This document shows positions 57,102 through 64,000 of a stretch of DNA of 64,000 bases, in pieces. Origin of the DNA: an uncultured Coriobacteriaceae bacterium. GTDB lineage: Bacteria; Actinomycetota; Coriobacteriia; Coriobacteriales; Atopobiaceae. The first letter of the stretch is position 1; every line of letters starts with the position of its first letter. Location of the stretch: the NCBI GenBank assembly GCA_902791035.1, contig CADAUA010000009.1, positions 123,863-187,862 on the forward strand, given 5' to 3'. Position numbers and translations under genes: made by a program. The notes below the pieces were generated by a model. The model was not told the DNA's origin. It worked only from the letters and a program-made list of their open reading frames with translations, and did no database searches.

Positions 57102-59768
57102 TTACGCAGCCTCCTCGGAGAGGTTGCTCAGGATGTGCTCGTCCTTCTGGTCCCACTTGGGCATGGGACGGAAGAGCTGGTAGAGGATCAGGGCCGCGAA
57201 GGCAAAGGCCACGATGGTCCAGAACCCGAAGTTGCCAAAGACGAAGAGCTCGTAGAACTGGTTGATGAGCAGGCCCACGACCCAGCCAAAGCCGCACTCG
57301 TAGCCGATAGCAAACCAGAACCACTTGTTGTCATCCATCTGCCTGCGGATGGTGCCCATAGCGGCAAAGCAGGGGGCGCAGAGCATGTTGAAGGCCACAT
57401 AGGCGCACATGGCACCAACGTGCAGGGTGCCGCCCACCATGAACATGTTGGCAAAGCCCTGCCACATGGTCACGGAGTTCTCGGTGGCGTCGCCCAGGCC
57501 GAAGATCACGCCGAAGGTCGACACCAGGTTCTCCTTGGCGATGAGGGCGGAGATGGTGGCAGCGGTTGCCTGCCAGTTGCCGAAGCCCAGCGGGATGAAG
57601 AGCCAGGCAAGCGCGGAGCCCACGCCGGCGAGCATGGAGAAGTCGTTGACGTTGACGTCTGCAGGGGCGTCCATGCCAGGCAGGAAGCCAAAGGCGCCGT
57701 CGCCACCCTCCCAGCCGGCCAGGCCGAAGTTGTTGAGGAACCAGATGCCCACAGCCGCGGCGAAGATGATCGTACCGGCCTTCTTCACGTAGGCGGCCAC
57801 GCGCTCCCAGATGTGGAGCAGCCAGGACTTGACGCTAGGCAGGTGGTAGTCGGGGAGCTCCATCACGAAGGGCACGGGCTCGCCCTGGAAGGGCTTGGTC
57901 TTCTTGAGCATGACGGCCGAGATGATGATGGCGGCGATGCCCATGAAGTAGAACATGGGGGCAACCCACCAGGCACCGTTGTCGGAGCCCACGAGCACGC
58001 CCATGACAAGGGCGATGATGGGCAGCTTGGCGGAGCAGGGGATCATGGTGGTGAGCATGGCGGTCATGCGGCGGTCACGCTCGTTCTCGATGGTCTTGGT
58101 GGCAAGGACGCCGGGGACGCCGCAGCCGGAGGACACGATCATCGGGATGAAGGACTTGCCGGACAGGCCGAAGCGACGGAACACGCGGTCCATGACGAAG
58201 GCCACGCGGGACATGTAGCCGCAGTCCTCAAGGAAGCAGAGCATGACGAAGAGGACGAAGATCTGCGGGATGAAGCCCAGGACGGAGCCTACGCCGCCGA
58301 TGATGCCGTCGACCACCAGGGAGATCACCACGTCGGAGGCGCCCGCATCGGTGAGCCAGCCGGTCACTGCGTTGGGGATGGAGTCCACGAAGTTGCCATA
58401 GTCGTGGGGGTCGGGCTCGGCCTGGTCGAGGGCGTCCTCGAAGTCGGCCAGCGTGACGGTGTCCAGCACGCCCAGCTCCTGGCCGTCGGCCAAGACGGGG
58501 TTGCCGTCCTCGTCAACCGTGGTGATGACCTCGCCGTCGGCGTCCACGAAGTTGCCGTCCGCATCCGTGATGGCAACGTCGTGCGCCTCGACGCCGGCCT
58601 TCTCGGCAGCGGCCTCGAAGTCCGCGATGGTGGCCTCGTCCTCGGAGGTGGGCTCCTCGGCGTCGATGGCGTCCTGGACGCCGTCGGTGCTCACGCCCTG
58701 CTCCTCGGCGGCAGCCAGGAAGCCGGAGATCATGTCGTCGTAGTTGGCGTCCTGGTAGGCCTCGGAATCCTCCTCGTAGGCCGCCTGGGACTCGCCATTG
58801 GTGAACCAGCCGTCAGCAAAGAGGTTGTCGTTCACCCAGTCGGTGGCGGCGGTGCCCACGGTACCGATGGCCACCCAGTACACGAAGACCATGACGGCGA
58901 TGAAGATGGGCAGGCCCAGGACGCGGTTGGTGACCACGCGGTCGATCTTCTCGGAGGTGGAGAGCTTGTCGGGGGACTTCTTGACGGCCTTCTCCATCAC
59001 CGTGGCGATCCAGTCGTAGCGGTCGGAGGTGATGATGGACTCGGAGTCGTCGTCGCGCTCCTTCTCCACGGCCTCGATCACGGGCTCGAAGGCGGCGACC
59101 TCGTTCTTGGTCAGGCCCAGCGGCTTGATGGCCTCGGCGTCGCGCTCGAACACCTTGATGGCGTACCAGCGGACGAGCTCGGGCTCGCACTGGTTCTTGA
59201 TGCCGTCGGCGATTTGGGCCAAGGCGTGCTCCACCTCGGGCGAGAAGAGCTCGACCGGCTTGGCGATGGCCTGCTTGCGCGCGGCCTCCTCGGCGTCCTT
59301 GACCAGCTTGTCGAGGTTCTTGTTGCGCAGGGCCGAGACCTCGACCACGGGCACGCCCAGCATGTGAGAGAGCTGCTTGGTGTCGATGGTCTCGCCGTGC
59401 TGCTCAAGCAGGTCGCACATGTTGAGGCCCACGACGACCGGGCGGCCGGTCTCCAGGATCTGCGTGGTCAGGTAGAGGTTGCGCTCGATGTTGGTCACGT
59501 CGATGAGGTCGATCACGGCGTCCGGGCGGTCCTTGACCACGTAGTCGCGCGAGACGACCTCCTCGGGCGAGTAGGGCGAGAGCGAGTAGATGCCCGGCAG
59601 GTCCACGAACGTGACGTTCGTGTCCTTCTTCCAGTTTGCCATCTTCTTCTCCACGGTGACGCCGGGCCAGTTGCCGACGTAGCCGTTGGAGCCGGTGAGC
59701 TCGTTGAAGAGCGTGGTCTTGCCGCAGTTGGGGTTACCAGCCAAGGCTATGTTGAGCTTGTCTGACAT
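57102..59768 (-). CDS. feoB: Ferrous iron transporter FeoB with a large acidic insertion
   Basis: 888 residues. The N-terminal G domain has GNPNCGKT (G1), VTVE (G2), DLPG (G3) and NMCD (G4), then the GDI region. The membrane part has the usual gate motifs, including FGGWNxGP-like helices and GCGVPGVLA. Between membrane helix 1 (about 285-305) and the next helix (about 470) is a roughly 140-residue acidic insertion (GVQDAIDAEEPTSEDEATIADF, DADGEVITTVDEDG) that ordinary FeoB proteins lack; it should face the outside. The start at 59768 is chosen by GGGGGAGG. feoA lies 88 bp upstream. Confidence 0.95.
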   Translation of the reverse strand: MSDKLNIALAGNPNCGKTTLFNELTGSNGYVGNWPGVTVEKKMANWKKDTNVTFVDLPGIYSLSPYSPEEVVSRDYVVKDRPDAVIDLIDVTNIERNLYLTTQILETGRPVVVGLNMCDLLEQHGETIDTKQLSHMLGVPVVEVSALRNKNLDKLVKDAEEAARKQAIAKPVELFSPEVEHALAQIADGIKNQCEPELVRWYAIKVFERDAEAIKPLGLTKNEVAAFEPVIEAVEKERDDDSESIITSDRYDWIATVMEKAVKKSPDKLSTSEKIDRVVTNRVLGLPIFIAVMVFVYWVAIGTVGTAATDWVNDNLFADGWFTNGESQAAYEEDSEAYQDANYDDMISGFLAAAEEQGVSTDGVQDAIDAEEPTSEDEATIADFEAAAEKAGVEAHDVAITDADGNFVDADGEVITTVDEDGNPVLADGQELGVLDTVTLADFEDALDQAEPDPHDYGNFVDSIPNAVTGWLTDAGASDVVISLVVDGIIGGVGSVLGFIPQIFVLFVMLCFLEDCGYMSRVAFVMDRVFRRFGLSGKSFIPMIVSSGCGVPGVLATKTIENERDRRMTAMLTTMIPCSAKLPIIALVMGVLVGSDNGAWWVAPMFYFMGIAAIIISAVMLKKTKPFQGEPVPFVMELPDYHLPSVKSWLLHIWERVAAYVKKAGTIIFAAAVGIWFLNNFGLAGWEGGDGAFGFLPGMDAPADVNVNDFSMLAGVGSALAWLFIPLGFGNWQATAATISALIAKENLVSTFGVIFGLGDATENSVTMWQGFANMFMVGGTLHVGAMCAYVAFNMLCAPCFAAMGTIRRQMDDNKWFWFAIGYECGFGWVVGLLINQFYELFVFGNFGFWTIVAFAFAALILYQLFRPMPKWDQKDEHILSNLSEEAA

Positions 59769-59856
59769 TCCTCCCCCTTCAGTTCTTGATGCGCTTGCAG
59801 TTAGAAATGACTTACTTTGTGACACCGAAAAACGCCCCGCGGGGCGTCAGCGTTAC

Positions 59857-60093
59857 CTATGCAGCGGTGACGTCGGCCACCTCGACGCACTGGGCCTCGT
59901 CCTTGCGCAGCGACAGCTCGTAGCCGCGTACGGTGCACTCGATGGGATCGCCCAGAGGAGCGACCTTGCGCACGAAGACCTTGGCGCCCTTGGTGAGCCC
60001 CATGTCCATGATGCGGCGCTTGATGGCGCCGGTGCCCGTGAGCTTGGACACGGTGCAGGTCTCCCCCACCTTCACGTCCCTCAGTGTTGCCAT
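59857..60093 (-). CDS. feoA: Ferrous iron transport protein FeoA
   Basis: 78 residues, an SH3-like FeoA domain (ATLRDVKVGETCTVSKLTGTGAIKRRIMDMGLTKGAKVFVRKVAPLGDPIECTVRGYELSLR). FeoA partners FeoB in Fe(II) uptake. AAAGGAAG precedes the ATG at 60093; the frame extends to 60210 but without a ribosome site. It is the second of two feoA-type genes in the row feoA2-feoA-feoB. Confidence 0.93.
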   Translation of the reverse strand: MATLRDVKVGETCTVSKLTGTGAIKRRIMDMGLTKGAKVFVRKVAPLGDPIECTVRGYELSLRKDEAQCVEVADVTAA

Positions 60094-60200
60094 GACTCTT
60101 TCCTTCCACTCGTGCCTTATCCCACGCGGTTTGCCCACAGGCGACCGGACCCCGCAGGGCCCCGTCCAGACATCCGCAAAGGTTGATGAAGTTGGCTGTG

Positions 60201-60503
60201 CTAGCTGCACATGATGTGGGCCGTGAGCTGGCGGTTGATGCCAAACTTGGCGCCCTTGACGGACACGATCATGTCGCCGTTCACGCGCGACACAACCTTG
60301 ACCTGCGCGCCCTCCACAAAGCCCATCTCGGCGAGGTGCTGGCGCATCTCCTGGGTTCCCTTGGTCCTGGCTACGGTGACCGTGTCGCCCTCGCGAGCCG
60401 CCATGAGCGGGTACTGCTGTCCCTTGGCCACCTGAGACACAGGCTGGACCTCTTCCTCGCGACCGTTCGCCGCGTAGAACTGCGCTGCTACTGCTTCTGC
60501 CAT
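60201..60503 (-). CDS. Second FeoA-domain protein
   Basis: 100 residues: a 30-residue unconserved lead followed by a FeoA domain (LMAAREGDTVTVARTKGTQEMRQHLAEMGFVEGAQVKVVSRVNGDMIVSVKGAKFGINRQLTAHIMCS). GGGAGG precedes the ATG. It is the first gene of the feo operon, 107 bp before feoA. Tandem feoA genes are common; the exact job of each is unknown. A promoter with the 18-bp motif lies upstream. Confidence 0.9.
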   Translation of the reverse strand: MAEAVAAQFYAANGREEEVQPVSQVAKGQQYPLMAAREGDTVTVARTKGTQEMRQHLAEMGFVEGAQVKVVSRVNGDMIVSVKGAKFGINRQLTAHIMCS

Positions 60504-60561
60504 CGCGACCTCCCTGACCGACGTTCCAAGAAAATGTGAACTCGGGTTAACTCACAAAAGT

Positions 60562-60605
60562 AGTGTAGGGCAAACTTTTCTTCCCGCAAGGTTCACCTAG
60601 GTTAA
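60562..60605 (-). promoter_or_regulatory. feo operon promoter with shared 18-bp motif, copy 4
   Basis: Minus-strand TTGCGG (60584-60589), 16-base spacer, TACACT (60562-60567). TTAACCTAGGTGAACCTT (60588-60605) overlaps and extends upstream of the -35. Its core TTnACCTAGGTnAA is a palindrome, as expected of a DtxR/MntR-type metal-dependent repressor. Other copies: 34538, 36956 and 39751. Confidence 0.55.
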
Positions 60606-60742
60606 TTTGTGCAAAACGGGGCAAATTCCGTCCGATTGGGCGCATGTGGACGAATGCTGGGATTTGAGGTGCCATAGCCCAAAGCGCCGCATTCTGCGAA
60701 CGGCGGACTTAGTTCCTTGGGTGGCAAGCGACAGGTCAGGCC

Positions 60743-61283
60743 TCGAGTAGGCAGGTGGGCAGTGGCAACAGGGGGCTCGTGGCGCAATTGACCTCGAGTA
60801 GGCAGGCGGGCCTTGGCGACAGGGGGCTCATGACACATTGGCCGTCGAGTAGGTAGCTCTGCCGTAGGCTCTGCGCGCACAGAGACAAGAACCCCCTCGA
60901 GTAGGTAGGTTGTACATCAGGCATAGCCGACCAGGTAACGAAGTAGCCCTCGAGTAGGCAGGTCGCCCTTCGGGCACGGTTGACCTAGCGGCAAAACGGG
61001 CCCCGAGTAGGCAAGCAAGCCCTCTCTGAGGCGGCCGGGCCAGACAGACGCAGGCCACCAAGTACCTATTCGGCAGCAGTTTTGTCAGGCAATCGCGTCT
61101 CAACCCCAAGGCACCCGCCTACTCGACCACCGGTTCGCACGCAAGGCCTTCCAGCACGTGAAGACGCCTACCTACTCGGCCGTGATCTGTCGCACGCCCC
61201 AAGGGTCGCCGCTGCCCACTACCTACTCAAGGCCTCTTCCTCGCAGGCGGCCGCCCCAGCCGCCGCGGCAGCCACCTACTCGA
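60743..61283. repeat. TCGAGTAGG array F (11 sites, the most regular)
   Basis: Forward sites start at 60743, 60794, 60845, 60897, 60950 and 61003; reverse sites at 61065, 61118, 61171, 61222 and 61275. Intervals are 51, 51, 52, 53, 53, 62, 53, 53, 51 and 53 bp. Variants are CCGAGTAGG at 61003, CCTATTCGG, CCTACTCGG and CCTACTCAA. The array fills the 893-bp gap between feoA2 (start 60503) and the TerD-like gene (stop 61397). I see no gene in this gap. Confidence 0.93.
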
Positions 61284-61305
61284 CCCCCGGCTTTGCCGGC
61301 GCGGC

Positions 61306-61341
61306 AAGAAGGGCCCCGGGCACCTACATGCGCCCGGGGCC
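61306..61341 (-). terminator. Terminator of the TerD-like-domain gene
   Basis: Minus-strand GGCCCCGGGC, 10-base loop, GCCCGGGGCC, followed by CTTCTTGCC, about 55 bp after the gene stop. Confidence 0.7.
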
Positions 61342-61396
61342 TTTCAGCCTCCTATTAGCGTTCGCCTCAAGGTGGGACCCACCCCATCGGGGCCGT

Positions 61397-63556
61397 CTAC
61401 TGCATGAGCTCCATGATGCGCTCGGCATCCTCCCCGCGAATGAGCTCCTGCCCCTCGGCGGGCTCCACGGTCTGGCTCACGATGACGTCGGCCTCGGCCG
61501 GATCGCTCACGACCTGGGTTGCCAGCATGCGGAAGAAGCGGTCCATGCTCATGACCTGCGTGGGCTTGAGGTACCTGACCAGCCAGTCGAACGGGGCATC
61601 CACGCTCACGGCCGCCGTACTGTCCAGTGCCATGTTCAGCCAGATGAGCTCGCGTTCCTTGAGGTCGAGGGCAAAGAGGTAGGCTTGGGTGCTCTCGCAG
61701 GTAATGGCAAAGGAGGTCCTGACCGTCTTGGGCTCGAAAACCTGGCCGACGTCGTCCACGTCGCGCAGCATGTAGCCCGCCCGACAGGCCAGCTTGCTGA
61801 AGTGCTTCGCGTTGTATACGTTATCCGTGAAGACGAGGAACCGCCCCCGGGGGTACTTCTGCCGGAAGGCGTCGATGTCCACGTCGTAGTACTCGGAGCC
61901 GCCGTGGTAGCCGTTCACCTGATCCCCTGAGAACGTGATGGCGTCAGACTGCTGGCGAGACATGTTGCCCCAGTAGAAGGTCTCCAGCTTAGCGCCCCAT
62001 TCGTCCACCAGCACGCAGGAAAGGTCGATGTCCTTCACCTTCTCCCAGTAGGTGAAGGCGCGCACCTTCTTCCCTGCAAGGATGGGCAGGCGGGAGCCCG
62101 TGGGCAGGGTGCCGTAACCGGACTGAGATGAGGCCTCCCGCGTGGGAAGGGCGATCCGGTCCATCTCGGGCCCGATCCACACCTTGCCCAGACTGCCGTG
62201 GTAGGCCTCCTCCAGCTTGCGGACAACCGCCTGGAAGGCGGACTCGCGGACCTCGTCCGAAACGTAGGATTGTCTGTGCGCGCATTCCTCCGGGGTCTCC
62301 TTGTGATGCACCACCTTGTTGTGCCGCACGAAGGCGAAGTCGCGCGCGCCTTGCGACTCCCCGTTGTCCAGCGCGTACCGCATGTAGAGCTGCAAGAGAA
62401 GGAGCCGGTTCCTGGTGCCAAGCAGGGCGATGACCCCATCTACCTCCTCCGGCTTACAAAGGCTCAGCAGGTAGTCCAGATTGCGAATCAGGGCGCCGTC
62501 GCCCTTCTCCCGCACGAGAAGGGCCGCCGCATCGACCGTCTTGCCGTCGCGCATGAGGGCGTCGAACGCGGACCAAACGGACTCGTTACCCTTGGTACGC
62601 ATACGGCGAGCGAAGTCCTGGGCCGCCTCGTTCTGGGGCTTCCAGTGGATGTGGTGGAGCAGGCCGCACCAGGCCCGCTTCTTCTCGTAGCAGGCACGGA
62701 TGTTGCGGCCGCGCCCGCCCTCATCGGCAAAGAAGCTATCGATGAGGGCCGCCAGCAGCTTCCTGTCCTGGTTGCGCAGGCTGATGTGGCGCACGTTGTC
62801 CTGCCACTCCTTGCGAGTCTCGACGGCAATCCCGTCGGCGCGCAGACAGCTGACGGCAGCCTTCCGCTGCGCACTAACGCGAGCCCGCGCGATCGACGTC
62901 TCGTCCTGTGCGGCCGCAAAGGCGCGGTGGTTCATCTCGTCTGCTAGGCGGATTGCGTCCGAGAGCTGCAGGAAGCGGCCAAAGCGCAGGTCGCGGGTGT
63001 CGAGCAAGAGCTTGGTCGCCAGGTCCTTGGAGGGAACGCCAGAAGGGACGTAGTCGTAGGTTCTCACGAACTGGAGGACGAAGCCGTACTCCTCCTCGGA
63101 GAGGGGGCGACTGGTTGCCAGCACGGAGTCAATCTGGGCGGCAAGAAGGGCCTGGGCTTCCTCCTGGTCCACGATCTGGAAGGGCTTGGGCTCCCAGTTT
63201 TCGCGGAAGGGGCGACGCTCCTCGTATTGCTCGAAGACGGAGTGGCCGGCCTCGTCGACCCCTAGGCCGTAGCTCAGCACGTAGTGCAGGAGCTGGTCCA
63301 CCAGGAGCTCGTCTAGGGAGAGCGTAAGGACGCTCTGGGGAAAGCCGCGATAGAAGGCCTTGGGGACGTTGATGCCCAGAATCTGCGAGACAAACTTGAC
63401 CATGTCTTGGGTGGCCAGCTCCTGGCCCTTGGTGACTTTGATGCCCAGCTTGTCTTCCAGGGCAACGACGGTGGCAAAGGCCTCGCCGGGCTCGGCGGCG
63501 TGCTCGTGGACCAGGTAGCCCTTGTTGAACAGGTGGGTCTTGAAGGTCTTGTTCAT
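61397..63556 (-). CDS. Large helical protein with C-terminal TerD-like region, next to a Y-RNA-like RNA
   Basis: 719 residues, no membrane segment. Residues about 1-520 are mostly helical and unfamiliar. The C-terminal 200 residues (SRLPILAGKKVRAFTYWEK, DIDLSCVLVDEWG, ITFSGDQVNG, YYDVDIDAFRQKYP, CRAGYMLRDVDD, LDLKERELIWLN) match my memory of the C-terminus of the MXAN_6230/SCO0854 family, a TerD-like fold, but the N-terminal RING of that family is missing. No TROVE or vWA (DxSGS) motif is seen, so it is not an ordinary Ro60. GGGAGAGG lies before the ATG at 63556. A Y-RNA-like gene and its terminator lie immediately upstream on the same strand. Confidence 0.65.
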   Translation of the reverse strand: MNKTFKTHLFNKGYLVHEHAAEPGEAFATVVALEDKLGIKVTKGQELATQDMVKFVSQILGINVPKAFYRGFPQSVLTLSLDELLVDQLLHYVLSYGLGVDEAGHSVFEQYEERRPFRENWEPKPFQIVDQEEAQALLAAQIDSVLATSRPLSEEEYGFVLQFVRTYDYVPSGVPSKDLATKLLLDTRDLRFGRFLQLSDAIRLADEMNHRAFAAAQDETSIARARVSAQRKAAVSCLRADGIAVETRKEWQDNVRHISLRNQDRKLLAALIDSFFADEGGRGRNIRACYEKKRAWCGLLHHIHWKPQNEAAQDFARRMRTKGNESVWSAFDALMRDGKTVDAAALLVREKGDGALIRNLDYLLSLCKPEEVDGVIALLGTRNRLLLLQLYMRYALDNGESQGARDFAFVRHNKVVHHKETPEECAHRQSYVSDEVRESAFQAVVRKLEEAYHGSLGKVWIGPEMDRIALPTREASSQSGYGTLPTGSRLPILAGKKVRAFTYWEKVKDIDLSCVLVDEWGAKLETFYWGNMSRQQSDAITFSGDQVNGYHGGSEYYDVDIDAFRQKYPRGRFLVFTDNVYNAKHFSKLACRAGYMLRDVDDVGQVFEPKTVRTSFAITCESTQAYLFALDLKERELIWLNMALDSTAAVSVDAPFDWLVRYLKPTQVMSMDRFFRMLATQVVSDPAEADVIVSQTVEPAEGQELIRGEDAERIMELMQ

Positions 63557-63583
63557 GCGCCTCTCCCTTTGCCTGCGGATCTG

Positions 63584-63615
63584 AAAAAAGGCGGCGGCAC
63601 CTGGGCCACCGCCGC
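63584..63615 (-). terminator. Terminator of the Y-RNA-like gene
   Basis: Minus-strand GCGGCGG, loop, CCGCCGC followed by CTTTTTTC (T run 63584-63589), 12 bp after the RNA stem and 28 bp before the next gene's ATG. Confidence 0.82.
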
Positions 63616-63626
63616 GCTCGCAGGGA

Positions 63627-63754
63627 GGCTGGCGATATTGCGGGATTATATAGGCGCTCTGCCCTTGAGCTACGGAACCTCGCGGCCCCGGCAGGACTCG
63701 AACCTGCATCTCCTCCGTCTAGTGGAAAGAAGTAAACCCCGCTAGCTGCCAGCC
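63627..63754 (-). ncRNA. Y-RNA-like small RNA with tRNA-mimic head
   Basis: A 128-nt fold on the minus strand. Outer stem GGCUGGC (63748-63754) with GCCAGCC (63627-63633); internal loop; second stem GCGGGGU (63736-63742) with AUCCCGC (63640-63646). Inside are hairpin UUUCC-ACUAGAC-GGAGG, a canonical T arm GCAGG-UUCGAGU-CCUGC, an acceptor-like stem CGGGGCC (63684-63690) with GGUUCCG (63673-63679) closed by a GCGA tetraloop, and a D arm GCUC-AAGGGCA-GAGC (63656-63670). T arm, acceptor, D arm in permuted order is the design of bacterial YrlA-type Y RNAs, which mimic tRNA. A terminator follows. Confidence 0.75.
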
Positions 63755-64000
63755 TATGGCTAGGTTAGCACGAGGGGGGGTCGTTCGTACTAGCGAAACC
63801 ATAGGCCGCGAGCGGCATCGATTCTCCGACGAACGGTTCTGTGACGAAACCTTGGATAGGTACACGCGCATCCGGCCGGTGGGGAAGGAAAGAGGGGGCC
63901 TCGATCGTGTCCATATGCGTGGTGTAAGAAGGGCAAGGTGGGATCGCCCGCACCCGCGTCAGCCTGATGCTACCCCTTCTTGAGGCCGCGCCTCTCCACG
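63755..64000. other. Right-edge sequence, no gene supported
   Basis: 246 bp upstream of the Y-RNA-like gene. It should contain its promoter, but no clear -35/-10 pair is visible. Short open frames on both strands lack ribosome sites. Confidence 0.4.

Noticed and set aside
57135..59765. 876-codon open frame on the plus strand
   Set aside because: It is the exact antisense of feoB, caused by high GC at third positions; His/Glu/Val-rich composition with no domain.
60743..61283. CRISPR array
   Set aside because: The repeated unit is only 9-10 bp, flips orientation in the middle, and there is no cas gene; CRISPR repeats are longer and keep one orientation.
61397..63556. Ro60/TROVE protein beside the Y-RNA-like gene
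   Set aside because: No MIDAS (DxSGS) motif or TROVE sequence pattern; the C-terminus is TerD-like.
63627..63754. Circularly permuted or broken tRNA gene, or a tRNA-derived attachment site
   Set aside because: T arm and D arm with matching acceptor strands occur in permuted order, but the acceptor ends are joined by a GCGA tetraloop and the whole is enclosed by a further two-part stem. This fits a Y-RNA tRNA mimic better than a functional tRNA; no CCA end or usable anticodon is formed.
63627..63754. tmRNA (including permuted two-piece form)
   Set aside because: It has a normal D stem and no tag reading frame or the conserved tmRNA 5' sequence.

Overview
The window is high-GC, densely coded DNA from an actinobacterium. 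The gene set (two-component feoA/feoB, coil-bearing MacB-like permeases, DUF3793-flavodoxin, a SpaA-type pilus operon with class C sortase, a DUF559-type nuclease and a GlnR-like orphan regulator) best fits the class Coriobacteriia, probably an Olsenella/Atopobium-like host-associated anaerobe. The taxon is an inference from content and style; there is no rRNA here.

Layout, left to right. 1-5.3 kb: a partial glycosyltransferase and an ABC exporter pair. 5.9-8.8 kb: a MATE transporter, a zinc phospholipase C-like protein and a small unknown. 8.8-15 kb: glutamate synthase gltBD. 15-20.8 kb: a nuclease-like protein, a CPBP protease, ligA and a regulator joining an RpiR-type HTH to a degenerate Nudix domain. 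20.9-24 kb: a copper circuit (CsoR and CopA with a C-terminal CopZ-like domain). 24-28.2 kb: DUF2130 protein, HtrA and the GlnR-like regulator. 28.4-34.2 kb: a polar amino-acid ABC importer with two binding lipoproteins, then a glutamine-synthetase homologue that has lost four of six metal ligands. 34.3-43.7 kb: FeoB-associated protein, gpmA, a CDF transporter with a structured leader, eno, flavodoxin, DUF3793, a DUF438/hemerythrin/PAS protein, YdcF and ferritin. 44.4-47.6 kb: a second ABC exporter pair. 47.6-52.7 kb: the pilus operon. 53-57 kb: a decayed antitoxin, a metal P-type ATPase broken by an in-frame stop, DUF6110 and an AraC regulator. 57.1-60.5 kb: feoB with two feoA genes. 61.4-63.8 kb: a TerD-like-domain gene behind a Y-RNA-like small RNA.

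Two signals stand out. First, six intergenic regions carry arrays of the 9-mer TCGAGTAGG (44 sites). The left part of every array reads TCGAGTAGG and the right part reads CCTACTCGA. Neighbouring sites are spaced by near-integer multiples of 10.5 bp (mostly 51-54 or 61-64), which suggests a protein binding one face of the helix. Second, at 63627-63754 (minus strand) the sequence folds into a Y-RNA-like molecule: a two-part stem carries a tRNA-like head whose T arm, acceptor stem and D arm occur in permuted order, with the acceptor stem closed by a GCGA tetraloop. It ends in a terminator and sits just upstream of a gene that is not a TROVE/Ro60 protein.

Themes that link the genes are nitrogen assimilation (gltBD, amino-acid importer, GlnR-like regulator, pseudo-glutamine synthetase) and metal handling (feo genes, ferritin, CDF, CopA/CsoR, the second P-type ATPase). 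A shared 18-bp palindrome-like motif occurs upstream of four metal- or flavodoxin-linked transcription units.
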